Shown here one piece after another: positions 47,704 through 60,645 of a stretch of 64,000 bases of DNA; position 1 is the stretch's first letter, and each line of letters begins with the position of its first letter. The notes under the pieces were generated by a model. It did no database searches and had not been told where the DNA came from. It saw only the letters and a list, made by a program, of their open reading frames with translations. This stretch comes from Telopea speciosissima. Its lineage: Eukaryota > Streptophyta > Magnoliopsida > Proteales > Proteaceae. The stretch lies in contig NC_057924.1 of NCBI RefSeq assembly GCF_018873765.1, forward strand, positions 10,937,001 to 11,001,000, given 5' to 3'. The translations under genes were made by a program, and so were the position numbers.

Positions 47704-47761
47704 TTCACTTCAACATTGTAAGGTTTCGCACACAAACTCATCCATCTATTAACTAACAATC

Positions 47762-48340
47762 ATGGCTTCAGCCCCATTTACTGGTTTCTCTGTTCTTCTT
47801 TTCACTCTCTTTTTAGCTCTTTCAATCTGTTTCCGTGAAGTTTCTGCATCAGTACTGAAGGAAGACTTGATTCAGCAAACATGCAAGAGCACAGACAACT
47901 ACAAGCTCCGTGTATCACTGCTTCAATCTGATCCTGACACCGAATTAAAGTCGAATCTTTCCGGCAGTCTTAATGTTTTCATAGACATTACGATCAACAA
48001 GGCGACAAGCAATCGTTTGTATGTTGAGAATCTCCTTAAGACAGCGAAAGACGAGGCGGCGAAGAAATGCCTGAATACATGTAAGGAGAACTATATTTCA
48101 AGCATTTCTTATCTTCAAGAATCATTGCCTGAATTGAAATCTAAGACATATTGGGCTTTGAGGATGGATTTGTCAAAGGCTCAATTGGGTGCTCATGTCT
48201 GTCAATTTTCGGATTCTCCTCCTTCATCTTTCTGTAAATTGAATTTGAAAAGTAGAAATGATGATTTTAATCAGTTGTCTCGCTTCAGTTTGAAGGTTGT
48301 GGATCTCATTGATCCAAACCACAAGCCTCCGTTGGTTTAA
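47762..48340 (+). CDS. PMEI/invertase inhibitor-like secreted protein
   Basis: This is a single-exon gene of 192 codons, the usual size for plant invertase/pectin methylesterase inhibitors, which form four-helix bundles in the apothecium-side cell wall space (apoplast). Residues 1-29 form a hydrophobic signal peptide ending near VSAS. The family's first cysteine is in IQQTCKSTDNYKL (C41). The second, normally nine residues on, is replaced by arginine (R50 in KLRVSLLQSDPDT). The later pair in KKCLNTCKENY (C107) and GAHVCQFSD (C147) is present, and there are extra cysteines at C103 and C158. The layout DNY...VSLLQSDPDT followed by KCLNTCKENY resembles the Pla a 1-like invertase inhibitor subgroup. 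The target enzyme cannot be predicted. A poly(A) signal AATAAA is at 48376-48381. Confidence 0.9.
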   Translation: MASAPFTGFSVLLFTLFLALSICFREVSASVLKEDLIQQTCKSTDNYKLRVSLLQSDPDTELKSNLSGSLNVFIDITINKATSNRLYVENLLKTAKDEAAKKCLNTCKENYISSISYLQESLPELKSKTYWALRMDLSKAQLGAHVCQFSDSPPSSFCKLNLKSRNDDFNQLSRFSLKVVDLIDPNHKPPLV

Positions 48341-48375
48341 TGATTAAGGAGCCAATGTAATGCAGAATTTATATT

Positions 48376-48381
48376 AATAAA
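48376..48381 (+). terminator. Poly(A) signal of the PMEI-like gene
   Basis: AATAAA is 36 bases after the stop codon and followed by a G/T-rich stretch. Confidence 0.6.
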
Positions 48382-48399
48382 CTTTGAGGGGAAGGGGGG

Positions 48400-50489
48400 G
48401 GGGTGTTTGCTTCTTACTGTATGTTTGCTTAAAATAGTTTCCAATGCTTACATTAATTTTTTTTGTTGGAAAAACCTTCACAAAGATGAGCATGAAATCC
48501 ATGTGGCGGCCTGTGAGTTGAGTACAGCACGATGGACGCCCAACCCTAGGCTGCAGACGAGCTCGATCCAAGATCTTGAGTTTCATTCCCACCATCTTAG
48601 TTTAGTCTTCCATTTGAAAATTGGTTTACTCTTTGTTATTCAAAGGGCTGATTATTTATAACTGGCAATTAGACTTGCTTCGCTAACTCGAAAACTCTTG
48701 TTCACTTTGTTCTCTCCTACCCAAGCTGGCTGCTTCTTTCTTGGTAAAAGATTTATAATTAGGGGTTGGGAGGCGAAGCAACTGAAGGAAGGCAGTCTTA
48801 GGGGCAGTAATCGCAAACTGCAGTCACGCATTATTTTCCTTCCGGATGGATGGTGCCTCTTCAATTCATCTCCCAAGTTTCTCTGTCTCTCTTGCATGGT
48901 ATGCCCTTCTGTCCCTCCCTTTCTGCTGAGAGGTGATCCACCAATCCTTTTTCAACCTCAAGGTAAGGTTATTCAAAGCCAGCAAGGAAACAAAAACTCA
49001 ACAGGACACCAGGAGTAAATCAGTTTGACCACCAGGAGAGAGCGGTGGTTGACACGCATAGTTGCCGTCTCGTCATCCATAGCAGCTCGCCAACTGGGAT
49101 GACTCGAGGCCTCATGATAGGAACGGAGAAGAGTGACACTTCCCTCCCAAAGTGGCAAGTCACTTTTATCATAATAGACTCAACTAAACTAGAAAAGATT
49201 AACCTTTCTGTCTCTAGAGATAAGACTTTGTGTTAGAGAAAGGACCATCATGGTATCTGGAATATCTCGCTAATTATGTGGGATACATATAGCCCTCCAA
49301 TGAAGGCATCGGAAAACTGACGGTAGCAACAGTCTAGAACACACGCAAGGTAACATTTGCTTTTTTAAACCTTTACGAGTGAAAGGCGAGATACCCAGTT
49401 GCAGTGCTCCAAAGTGGTTGTAGATCAGCAGCGAGAAAAGGTTTGTCGTTTGGTTTCAGGCTTATTATCAATCCTATACATTGCCAATGTGCTGAACCTC
49501 CCCTTCATCGTTGAGCAGGGTAAAGAAGTTAACCAACTAATATACTTCACCATCATTTTTCAAGTTACAACACAAGATATCGCATTGATGAACCTCTTCA
49601 CCCTTTGCTTACAAGTGCGCAAGAAAAATACACCCCAAGTTGGCTCAAGGGTACACCTCCAAAAGGAAGAAAGAAAGAAGGGAAATGATAGGACAATTTC
49701 CAGGCCACTAACCTCAAGGGCTTCACAAATACCCAAGAGAGACACCATAGGTACTATTTGAAAAAATATATCGTCCAAGACATTCTAGATGATGTACTTA
49801 TGCCTCTCATCAACAAAATCGGCATCTTACAGAAAAATATGAAAACATTAAAAAATAAAAAATAAAAAGGATGAAAGAGAATGAAAAGCTTCAACCCTTA
49901 GGGAGGGGAACATTTTCCCAAATTATTCCATATATTTTATAATTCTAAAGTATTGAATTTACAGCTCACATGCATACACTCCAGAATATTAAACTGGTGC
50001 AAATTAACTCTAATGATAAAAATTCCCTGTACAAGAGAAGTTTTTAACCTTGCATTTGATTAATCAAACAATATGAAATTTCCCTTGAGCCAAAGGGGTA
50101 CAAACATCAGACAAACAGTAATCACCCAAGCCTGCTCACTCGGGTACAATTATTCAATTCAAGAAACTAGGGAGACTTTACAAATCATCTTTTCTCAATA
50201 TGTAGACAGAAAACTATTGTACACCCAAACTTTCATCATTAGTTTTAGAATCCTTTGATCGAGGCAGTCCTGCGCATTAAAACCATAATACAAGCGAGAG
50301 GATGATGAGATTGTAGCCATATGTGGTACTAACGATGGTGGTAGAGCATGTGAGCATTGGTTGAGTAACAGATTAATCGCTAGTGAGAAAGGATTAACTT
50401 ACATAATAGCAAACAAACACAATTACAGTTATTAAAACTGGATCAAAGGCCAAACAAAAAAGGCCCTAGTTTCCTACTGGTTTTTTTAC
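48400..50489. other. Spacer, no gene seen
   Basis: Several open frames of 60-120 codons occur on both strands, but none has a recognisable motif, signal or splice context. I regard them as chance frames. Confidence 0.4.
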
Positions 50490-50628
50490 AGGAAAATTAC
50501 CTAGATCCACTATATAACAAAAAGTATTACAAAACAAGTAGGTTTAACTTTGTTTTACACTTACTTTTCTTATAAACCTACTTGTTTTATAATATTTTTT
50601 TTATCCATTAGATCTAGGAAATTGTCCC
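50490..50628. mobile_element. Hairpin MITE
   Basis: Left arm GGAAAATTACCTAGATCC with ACAAAACAAGTAGG, right arm inverted GACAATTTCCTAGATC with AAAACAAGTAGG. The arms are about 60 bases long with a short loop. Confidence 0.75.
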
Positions 50629-51310
50629 TTTTTTAACTCCTGTTGAGGACAAAACCTTTTTTTTTTTTTGTGTTGGGAGGGAGGGGGGGAGGGACCAATG
50701 GCTTCAAACCAAGAAAAGGGGTGCTTCCAGTTCAGTCCGGATTTAAAAACCATGAAAAATCCCTAATCTATAACCTAATCTGATGAATGAAACCTTCAAT
50801 GCAAAAGGACAACCACTTGTCAGAGCAGAATATCTTATATTATGAGTGCAAGAAAAACTGGTCTTAAATGGCCAGAAAAATAAATGAAATCAAATTACCC
50901 ACTAATTTCAGACACAATGCTCAATATCTCAACAGCTTATCCACCCAAAAAGCAGGAAAAACAAGTATAACCTACGCCAATCTAGTGGTGTAACTGAAAT
51001 ATGGATCTCACCAACTATCAATGCAATCTGCAATTATCATAGTTACCTTACTCCAACAACACACCAAAAAATTAAGAGGGGGCAGGAGAGGGTACACTCA
51101 AGTAGACGGTACAACTCACTCCTTATCAACAATGGCGACCAAAAAGTCATTCCTATGACCATCCAGCAACCATAAAGTCAAAGTGAAAGCCTAGATCTTG
51201 AATTCAATCATTCAGGCTAGATCCCATCCAGAAAAAATCCATTAACTGGAGAATTTGCATCAGCAGTCTATTTCGCAGTCGACAAGCAGTAGAAGTTTTA
51301 AGGGAAAAGT

Positions 51311-51430
51311 TATCTCTGAGCTGTCTAGCCCACGCCCCCCTCCGAAATTTTTATTGATTTTTTGAGGAGAGAGAATTAAAAACAAAAAACTTGTGAGGGG
51401 GCATGGGCTACCCCGCCGGCTTAGAGGAAC
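51311..51430. mobile_element. Small foldback element
   Basis: TAGCCCACGCCCCCCTC on the left is mirrored by GAGGGGGCATGGGCTA on the right. The flanking TCTGAGC/GCTTAGA is also inverted. Confidence 0.5.
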
Positions 51431-51582
51431 ACTCAAGTTTTAATTATGCCACATATTATCCCTGCATCTATTAGTTTACTCTTTCCAGTTAATCCATAAT
51501 AATTAAGAGCGAGGTAAGGGAACAAGAAGTTTCAAATACATCAAGACAAACTCAACAATAGTAAAGAAGTCCAAATCGATAC

Positions 51583-54500
51583 CTGGTCACACTTCTTGGG
51601 TTGCTGTCGAATCTATCAATTCCAGATTGCATGCCTGCATCAGTTTTACCGGTTTTGTCCGATGTCATGCTATCCATAATTTGCTTCAGACCCTGCAAGA
51701 GATTAACAAGAAGATCACATTCTGAATAGAATTATAACTATGTCACAGGTTGCTGTGCTTTGGGTCACTCAAATGTGAGGGGGTGGCCTTTTAGCTGTTT
51801 GGGTGGGGCATCCATGCACACAAGCTGCATGGCACAATCCTAATACATCATCCGATTACACACCATATGGCAGGTAAAATTCTATTGCGTATGATTTTAT
51901 TACGTTGAGTGGCACCCCCATATCATGCAGGCTATGTGTGGTACAAGATGCTTTTCCATTTGCAATTGGAAGAGAAATTTTGAGAGAAACAAGAGAATTT
52001 CTGTTGGACAGTATCCTCTGTTGCAGTGATCAAACATTGAATTAGTAGGGAATTTGATCGCTAATCCAGCTGGAATTGATCCCTATCGCTAGCATGACAC
52101 TAGTTACAAGGTTCTGTTCGTAATAACACCACCTAAAAGGCTAAACAAAAACAAGTAGTGAAGAAACCTGAGTCCCTGATTGTGTGATAAAACCACGTGC
52201 CCTACTAGGAGGTTCAGGAAGTGCCTGCAAGAACAAGTCCAAGATATAATTAGATCAATAAATTAGAAGATTATATAAATGGCAATTTTTATTGATGGGA
52301 AGCAGTCAAGCAGCCACCTTGTGTCAATAATAGTATTTTACCAATCAAAGAATAGATAATATCTGTTTCTTAGATCTGCTCAAGTCCATTTTTTGAACCC
52401 TCAAAAGTTCTTTGAATCTCGGCATATTTTTTGAATACATGGTCCCAGACAATAATCATAATAAAATGTCATCCATACCAACCAAAACAAACAAACAAAC
52501 AATAGACTCGAAGGCCAAAGCTATTAATGCAAACCTTGAAAAAATCAGTCATTTTCGGATCTTTCGAGCCAACAAATTGGCATAGGTACCACACACCAGC
52601 ATTTGCAATGTCCTGTGCCCACAATTCTGTCAGCATTTGTAAAAGCAGATAATAGCTAATGGGGAGAACACAATTACAAAAAGCAGCCACACATCAAACA
52701 TCACGTCTGTTACCACAGAATTACTAGTATCAGAATATCAGTAAGTGTTTGAAATGAATAACTTATTCAGCTTATATGAGAAAAGAAAGAAGAGGGAAAA
52801 GGGAGGGGGGACTCAGCAGGAATAAAACTGAAATTAAGAACTAGCGGCATAAGAGAGTGTGGTTAGTGTTCCCATTACCCAGAAAGCCAAGAATAAAAAA
52901 GGCAGCATCTAGTATGTAACTAAATCCAATTACCATTTACAAATGTATTAGCTACAATTAAACACTCCACGAGTTGCATGATAACTTGGTGCAACTACAT
53001 CAAATTTGTTTTTATTGAAATATCCAATGGCATTGTAATAAGCCAGTGACTCAACAAGAATATGCCAATAAGTCCGAGGTTTCAAAAGTTGCAAACAACT
53101 TTCTATTTTTGGTCCATGTAAGATTCCGCTATTATTCATGAAAAGAAGAGAGGAAAGTGATGGGTTTCTAGAAGCCTAAGGGATTAGGCTCAGAAACTCA
53201 GTTGAAAACCAGAATCACAATGACAGGTTTAGAAACCAGATTTAAAAATAAATTTAATAACAGCAAATCAAAGTTTCAGATATGGTCCAAAAGCTGGTCG
53301 AAGGTCAATTATATGGAGAAGAATGGTTTCTCAAATTTTGGCTCAAATCTGATGGACAGATCTGAAGTAAAAAAGTAATAGGTTAATCCTACTTGAAGTA
53401 GGATTCTAGAAACAAGGTTCAGAACAGTAACCAAAACCAGTATATTCAGGAAACTTTAGACAACAATAATAATGAACTGACTTGATGGATAAACAGTGAT
53501 TAGGAACCTGTAACAGCAAACATAAACCAGGAATTGAAAATCAGCCATGAAATTGAAAATTTCAGAAAATCTTAGTAAGAGAAGGATTTCTGAAAATCAG
53601 TGTAATTCAAGGAACCTGTAACAGCAAACATAAACCAGGAATTGAGAGACTTGAACAAGAATCAGCAAACCATCTCGCTGTCTAAGCTGTATTGCTAAAT
53701 TTCTCAACGACCTCTATGAGTGACTTACAACCAACTCTTGGCCACGAGGTGTTCGATGAAACCTTTGAGCATTCTAAAATCAAGAATGCAGTTTGACCCG
53801 ACATGTATCCAAACAAAGTTCTCATTCTCAGTTAAGAATGCATTCTTCGTTTTGAGAATGGGACTGTGCATTCTCAGAATGCGAATGCGTACCAAACATA
53901 GCCATAGACTCTTTAAATATAACTCATAACATGACTAGAAATAGCCTAAACCAACTAGCAATAAAACTGGCTACTTAATTGACCAATAAAAGACTTAAAA
54001 CAACTCCTAAACTGGCTCAAGAATCTCCAGTTGTGTTTGGAATCCTTAACTAACTAGGACTTCACATAATGAAAGAAAACCAACTCATAACAGGACTAGG
54101 CTTATAAATTATAATTCCTAATCAAGCCTGAACTAGAATACAAGATTTCTTGCCATCAACGGAGGGCCATCAACATACGTCATTTTATTATTATTTTCGG
54201 GGGAGGGGGTGGGGAGATCATGCAACTAGTAGAAACTATTGACTTAGTATCCTGGATGTAAGCTAATATTCTCGTTGTTGCAACTTTCCATTATATGAAG
54301 CTATGAAAACCAAAATTTACCGTCCTGCCTAAACATCTAAAACTAGAACAGTTGCTGAAAGCATAGCTATGACTGTCAACAAAAAAATTCACATAAACAT
54401 GCTGCACTGGTGATCGCGGGAATTAAAAAAAAATAAAAAAAATTCTAATAATTCTAATATAATATTAGTATTAGAATATTAATAATAATAATAATAGAAT

Positions 54501-55773
54501 TCTAAATAGAATATAAATTTAAATGTAATAAAATGAAAAATGAAATAAAAAGAAAATTTTTTGAATTATTTTATTAATTAATAATAATTAAATATATTTC
54601 AATAAAAATTCAGTATTTCTATTTATTAGTATTTTTATTAGGATTTTTTTTAATAAAATAAAAATATAAGTATAAGATCCTGGTTCGAATCAAGGAAACA
54701 GCCTCTCCACAAAGCAGGAGTAAGGCTGCGTACATCTGCCCCTCCCCAGACCCTGCAATAGCGGAAGCCTCATGCACTGGGACGACCTTTTTTTAGGTAT
54801 CAACCATTCTTACATCCAACATTATGGCAACAAATTTGATCACCTTAATAACCTTTTCCTAGGGCCTAAAAGTTTGATGTGCATACAATTCAAAACTTTT
54901 TAAAAAAAATCAGAACATCTAAACATCATTTTCTGCAATGACTTTCCTTTTTTTTTTTTTTACTTGTATAACAGTATAAGAAGAGAATTGCAAAGCAAAA
55001 AAAATCATAACGAAGGCACCACCAGAAAAGCATATTCCAAGAGAGAAGTTTAATATAAAATTCACATGGACCACCGCTTACCTGTTTGTCTTCCAATGTT
55101 ACAATCTTCCCGTCCTGAAACACATAGTAGAAAGTTATAAGAAATAAGAAAACTACTTTAATGCATTTCTTTTACTTTTTAGACTAGATAACTGGGTTAG
55201 CTAAAGTTTATCATAAATAATTAAAAAAGCAAGCAAACAATTAAAAGGGAAATTAAAAAACCGATAGTTTAAAACCAGACATATCACTTCAACTAATCAC
55301 ATGATAGAAACTTACGAGACCACGAATCATGTCCTGCAGTGAACCCAAGTCATAGTTAATTTGACCAAGTTTAGCACCAACTTCAGATACCTGTTTGACA
55401 AGTTTTAACCGTCTATGTAAATAATTCTAAAAATGCAGGAATAACTCATGGAATGCAATGCTAATATGCTATTATGACATAAGACCCATTCCAAAAAGAT
55501 AAATCCTCATTATGCTACAAGAATTCCTTTAGATCATGCTATGAATGCAACCAGAGGGTATGTGCTTCATGAGGGAATCAAACTGTCCCTATGATCTCTT
55601 CAACCTTTGGTTTTCCTCCTCTTTCTTAAAAAGTTTCTGTTCCTATTGATTCATTGAAACAGGGGAGAAAACTATGTGAATACCTCATTCTTAATTAATT
55701 TTGACATCTCCTTTTGATCATCCAATTTCCCATCCAAGTTTTCAATCCGTTGTGTCAAATGCCTCTTTGCAGC
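51583..55773 (-). CDS. DUF1664 family protein (3' exons)
   Basis: Six phase-0 exons are clear: 55684-55773 (AAKRHLTQRIENLDGKLDDQ), 55316-55390 (VSEVGAKLGQINYDLGSLQD), 55082-55114 (DGKIVTLEDKQ), 52535-52612 (DIANAGVWYLCQFV), 52168-52224 (ALPEPPSRARGFITQSGTQ) and 51583-51692 (GLKQIMDSMTSDKTGK). The order and sequences match plant DUF1664 proteins, which have an N-terminal membrane segment and a coiled-coil region; function is not established. The helical exons here correspond to the coiled coil. The 3' end is uncertain: reading through the donor at 51583 meets a stop after about 9 codons. The N-terminal exons, including the membrane segment and the GYCYMWWKGW-type motif known in the family, were not found up to 64000. 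Confidence 0.85.
52900..54420. other. Large intron of the DUF1664 gene, no separate feature
   Basis: Within the intron 52613-55081 a near-identical 31-base phrase (GGAACCTGTAACAGCAAACATAAACCAGGA, here quoted in part as GGAACCTGTAACAGCAAACA) occurs at 53505 and 53611. Nothing else is recognised. Confidence 0.4.
54420..54674. repeat. Extreme AT-rich block
   Basis: About 250 bases are nearly pure A/T with ATTCTAATA-type short repeats. It lies directly before the Au-like SINE and inside a DUF1664 intron. Confidence 0.85.
54675..54796 (+). mobile_element. Au-like SINE, 3' part
   Basis: Contains GGTTCGAATC, the B box of an internal RNA polymerase III promoter, then CCTCTCCACAAAGCAGG, AAGGCTGCGTACAT, CCCCAGACCCTGCAAT and GCACTGGGACGACC followed by a T-run. 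This is the conserved order of the plant Au SINE. The 5' part with the A box is not seen. Confidence 0.8.
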
Positions 55774-56078
55774 CTACCCAACAAAAAGGATTCATGGGTA
55801 AGAAACTGTATACAAATTTCAAAAAAATGAAGAAACAATATTAATAATGCATTTAATAAGGAAGTCTATTGAAAAAGACAATCTAAGCACATTAGGAACG
55901 CCATTACACCGTATTTAAATGATGCTAATACTTTGATATAAAGCCCTAATCAGAGAGGAACAGCAGAAGAGAATTCATGCAACCTGGAATAAAAGCCTAA
56001 TTTAGTTTATGTCAATAAATGAGATAAAATATTAAACTTCACATATAAATATATGATAGGAATAATAAATTATTTAGT

Positions 56079-56470
56079 TTTTTTTTTAGCTTCGTATGTG
56101 AATTCAATGATATTCTGAGTCAAAGGCAGAAGCATTGACATGCCTAATGACTCTTTTTCTACCGAGACCATCTGCCAAATCATCCGGAGACCTAGGCATT
56201 CAGTTAAGAGGACATGACCATTGTACCAGATGACTAACGTGTCTCAAGTTATGCATATGTCTCCAAGGGCCACCCTCCCAAGAATGAGCCCAACCAATAA
56301 TAGTAACTGAGTCACCTTAGAACATAACCTGCTGGAAACATGGTCCGGTCAATAGAGCAGAGCCAGTCAGAAGAGAAAGCAAATCTGCTGTCAACAAATC
56401 CCCCCTCACCAACAAGCCCCCAAGTACACGAAAAGGACCCCCATCCATTGCACCTTATAACACCTACACC
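56079..56470 (-). pseudogene. LINE 3' fragment with RNase H domain
   Basis: The minus strand encodes GDSVTIIGWAHSWEGGPWRH and, upstream in the same frame, GDLLTADLLSLLTGSALLTG, which resemble the later half of the LINE RNase H-like domain (EGDS..VI.W). In-frame stops are present. It ends with a poly(A) run, seen as T at 56079-56088. It lies upstream of the exons of the DUF1664 gene on the same strand, so it is within that gene's intron if the 5' exons lie further right. Confidence 0.65.
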
Positions 56471-59400
56471 AAACAAGACTCTGTTGTCTAAAGACTAATT
56501 ATCTAAGTCGAACTTCACAAATCCCTCATGAGGAAGGAGCTTCTCTCTCTCTCTCATGCTCGAAGAACTCATAGCTTAGACGAGCACTTCGTTAGCACTC
56601 CCAAAATTGCTTTTTTTCTTACTCCTTGCACGAAAAGACCTACCCCTTGATTTTATTTTTTGGTGATGGTTGAATTTGGGAGTTTCCAAAATGTTAGATG
56701 CTAAGAATTTTTCAATCTATCACAAATAGTGGCAATATTGTAATTAATGGAAATTTAAATCTCAAGAGAATGGAACAAAAGGAGGAAAGTAACGTATAAA
56801 GAGAGAAGGGTAGTATAGGAATGGGAAACCAAAATATGGGTAGTAGGTAATAATAAATAAAAGGAAGGGTAATATGGGGAAGGGGATTAAAAGGATTTTA
56901 TTTCCCAAAGGAAAAGAACTATCGAGAGAATGGGGAAAGCCAACATCGTCTTCATCCCCCAGTCATCGTAGGAGGTGGAGAAAACCACAGAACCAGACCA
57001 GCAGACCTGGTTCGAATGGAATCTCTTAATCGTTAAAGCTCCTGTCAACTTGAAATTTCAGGCAATACTTCTTAATACTTGGGCCTTTTAAGATCATCCA
57101 CACACAGCCCCAACCAGTGCATGGAGACGAGGATTTCAGACCTGCAACTAAATCTGGCGGTAGGCACAGGTTCAGATCAGATCAGATGTACGATTCCCAC
57201 AACTCCGGTTAGATTTGGGCTTAGAGATATGCAGATAAGGCCGCCTCAATGGTTTTATTCTAGCACCTAAGCTTGAGGTTAAAAAATGACTACAAGAGAG
57301 AGATCAGCAGTAACACCTAAACAAAGTAGCAATAAGGAAGAGGTAACAGAAGGAAATAATAACAGAAACAAAGGCAGAAAAGATCATGGGTAAAGGGGAA
57401 AGAGAGAAGAGAGGGAGAATAGAGCACACGCTCACAATTGGAACCCGCAGTTAAAACCATCTTTAAAATTCAATTCAGACCAAAGGTTGTGTAGGTTACG
57501 ATCTTGTATTTAAAGAAGCAAATAAAGACTTCTAATAATAATCTTAAACTGAAATTAAACCTCACTCTAACTGGGACTCATAAACTCCTAAATAGACTCA
57601 ATCACTAATTAGCCTAAAAAATAAAAATAGAATATTACAAGATAAATCCAATTAATAAAAAACCAAAATAAATAAACAAACTAAATATCCTACTGAACCC
57701 AAAAACCCAATTGGACCGGTTCATCTTCATATGTATCCCCCAATGGTTTGGGCCGGTCCAAGGAATTGCTCCTGCATCAGTGGGATGACTGAACCGTTAT
57801 GTGATGTACCTAGCAGCTAAGAGCAGCATAGGTAAAATGTGGGGGAACCCACTACTGCATGGATGGTTCAAATCCAACTTATGTGTGGTCCTGTCAGAAC
57901 CAGAGGTAGGCCCTCTTCAACATGTAGCTATGTGCACAATTTTGAAGTTAGGAAATGGTCGACAATCCCTTTCTGCAAATACCTTCTTCATTTGGGCTTC
58001 CAGAGAGAAATTCTCCCGCTCCCTGACTAGGGTTTGATCCCTGCGGTTTAGTAGTACAATAACCAACTGATGCAATCATGCAATCCGGGTCGGGTTAACC
58101 TTTATTGGATCTCTTGCAGCCCACCCAAGCAAGGAAACCACTCAAATCTAAGCACAAGTGACAAAAAAGTAAATATTGAATTGTATACGGGCAATGGCAG
58201 AATGGTAAATAATGGAAGGTTACAATGGAATGGAAGTGTTGTAAATAAATGAAATCAACTATATCAAAAGAAACAAAGGAATGGCTAAAACTTGATAATG
58301 GGGGTATACTTGGAATGGGAGACAAATTAGGGATAGGGGATAATATTGAAATAAAACAAGGATAATATTGGAAATTTAGGTTTAATTGAAGGATGAATAA
58401 AAGTAAAGACATTAGGGGTCGTCTCCTACCTTCAGACGAGACTACCAAGAAATAGATTGGTGGCAGAACTCTTGTGGAAGTGATATCCCACCCTAACAAG
58501 CTTTGATGGATCCAAAATTTCAGGCGAAGGGTTGCAGCTCAAAGCCCTAACGACTCCAACCCATGACAACCCCAACAAGTCAATACCAATCTGCAGTCGA
58601 TGCTCTATAACCAGATCCAGCGACAAGAGAGAAGGCCAGACTGAGTGTCAGTCGCAACTCCTTAAACCTGCAGGCCTTCGAACTAAGGTTTTGCAGCAAA
58701 AAGGTTGCCCTAAGGTGTGGATTCAAGCTTTCAGATTTGAAACTGGTTGGAGGTGTATCGAGGGAGATCTTCTTTTGATGCTTGATTTAGCACTGAGATG
58801 CGAGAGAGAAATGCAGAGCGGAGAGAGAGATGCGCACAGATCTGGGCAGCACTTCGGTAACAACCTTAACTTTTCATTCCAAAAAAACTAATTCCATTGT
58901 AGGAGTACATGCTCTTTTATAGAATTAAAAGAAAGAAATCTTATTCCTACTTTGAAACTGAAATAGAGTTTAACTCCATCATGGACTCAATTGAAACAAA
59001 CTTGACTCAAACCCTACTTCTACCTATGGCTGAAATAAAGAAAAGAAAATCAAAAAATAAAATAACTTCCAATTTATCCAACGCCTATCTGCATCACCAA
59101 CTGATTGACTTTTGCTCCTCCTCCTTCTAACACAATAGTCTTCGAATTCATGCATGGATATTTCCTGTTAGTCTTTAAATCAGGTTTCATATTCTAAATT
59201 TCTAATTAAGTTGCTGATTTTGCGGTTGTGCACCTCTGTACAAATTCAGCAACATATATTATTATGTGATGTCTTTACCAAGGAGTTTTGTGGACAGGTG
59301 AATAGAGTTTTATGATTGCTACTGATTTCTTTTCACAAATTTGATAATAGTGGCAAGAAAAAGTTGGTTTTGTATTACTAACATAGATTCCCCCTGGAGG

Positions 59401-59599
59401 AGCATTATTTTCGAGGGGTTTTTTGTGAATTTATAAGAAGTAAAAGGCTGAATTTTATTTATTCTATCATTTTATCAAGTCACTTGTTGTTTTAGTATTC
59501 TAGCTTTCTTGCTCTACTTTGTTTTTGCTTTATAGTTTTTATTCAAACTTATTATATGCGTATGGGCACTTTATGGTTAACACGATATGTTATGCATGA
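56471..59599. other. Long stretch without recognised gene
   Basis: Open frames here (for example 57801-58037 and 58532-58891) have no motif I know. If the DUF1664 gene continues to the right, this stretch would be intron. The arrangement of short conserved-looking blocks without long frames is typical of decayed LTR retrotransposons, but no LTR pair or primer-binding site is identified. Confidence 0.35.
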
Positions 59600-60340
59600 A
59601 TAGTTACTATGGATAGGGAACACTATAGTGATTCCAGTGATGACTCATCATTGATTCCACTTATTACAATTGGTTGGTTATGCATATCAATATTTGAAGA
59701 ATGAGAGGAGTTTTAATGATGATAGTGATGATAGACGACTTCCCAAATCACAAGAAAACCAATACGCACACACAACCTCACACGCCATGCGTGGATCTTT
59801 GAAATGTGAAGCCCATATAAACATCCAAGAAGGGTTCATAGACTATTTCATATGTCTAGGGAGCATTTCACTAGGTTGGTATCCACTTTCAAAGAAAGAG
59901 ATTTGTTAGCAAACACAAAGAAACATTACGGTAGAGGTTTGTTGGCAATGGCCATCTTATTAATAGTTCACAATGTTAAAATCAATGTCATCCAAGAATT
60001 GTTTCAACATTCGGGTGAAACAATGAGTCCTCACTTCCACAATGTACTGGCAGCACTACGAATATTTGCAAAAGAAATGCTACAATGACCCTCACTTGAG
60101 GAGACACCACCTCAACTCAAATCAAGTCGAAAGTATTACCCATTCTTGGCCAATTGCATTAGAGCAATAGATGGAACACACAAAAGCGCATCAATTCCAC
60201 TTTCAAAATAAGTGCCATATGGATCCAGTAAAACAAATGAAGTTACCCAAAATGTATGTGCTGAATGTTCATTTGACACATGTTTCACCTTCCTTTGGAC
60301 TAGTTCGGAGGGTACAACACAAGACAATCAAATGAGGGCG
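59600..60340 (+). pseudogene. PIF/Harbinger transposase pseudogene
   Basis: The frame beginning 59852 reads MSREHFTRLVSTFKERDLLA, then IQELFQHSGETMSPHFHNVL (usual form FQHSGETVSRHF), a stop at 60086-60088, and after it PFLANCIRAIDGTHKSASIP, with the first catalytic aspartate of the DDE nuclease in AIDGTH. A further stop follows, then NEVTQNVCAECSFDTCFTFL and SSEGTTQDNQMR (usual form GWEGSAHDSRVL). These are signatures of plant HARBI1-like nucleases. Three in-frame stops and a missing C-terminus show it is dead. Termini with a TTA/TAA duplication were not found. Confidence 0.88.
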
Positions 60341-60645
60341 TTTTAAAACAGCATTCGTGCATACCAAAGAAGGTTTGACCAGAACATAACTCCTTCAATA
60401 TAAATTAGATTTAAGCAATCTTGGATTTGTTGGAAAGCTAGTTTAGTGCTCTACCTATTACAAAAAGACTCACGTAAAAATACAATCATTGACCAGTCAA
60501 ACTTATTAGAAAACAAGAACATTTCTCTAAATCGAGAGCAGTTTAATTACTTATAGATAAGATCATATTTTCCAAAAACAGTATAAACCAAATGTGAGAC
60601 TAGGTATACCAGGACAATGATCATTTCCAAGAACAGTATAAATCA

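Noticed and set aside
48374..49800. Several 60-120 codon frames after the PMEI-like gene
   Set aside because: No motif, signal peptide, splice context or homology is seen, and frames occur on both strands with similar length.
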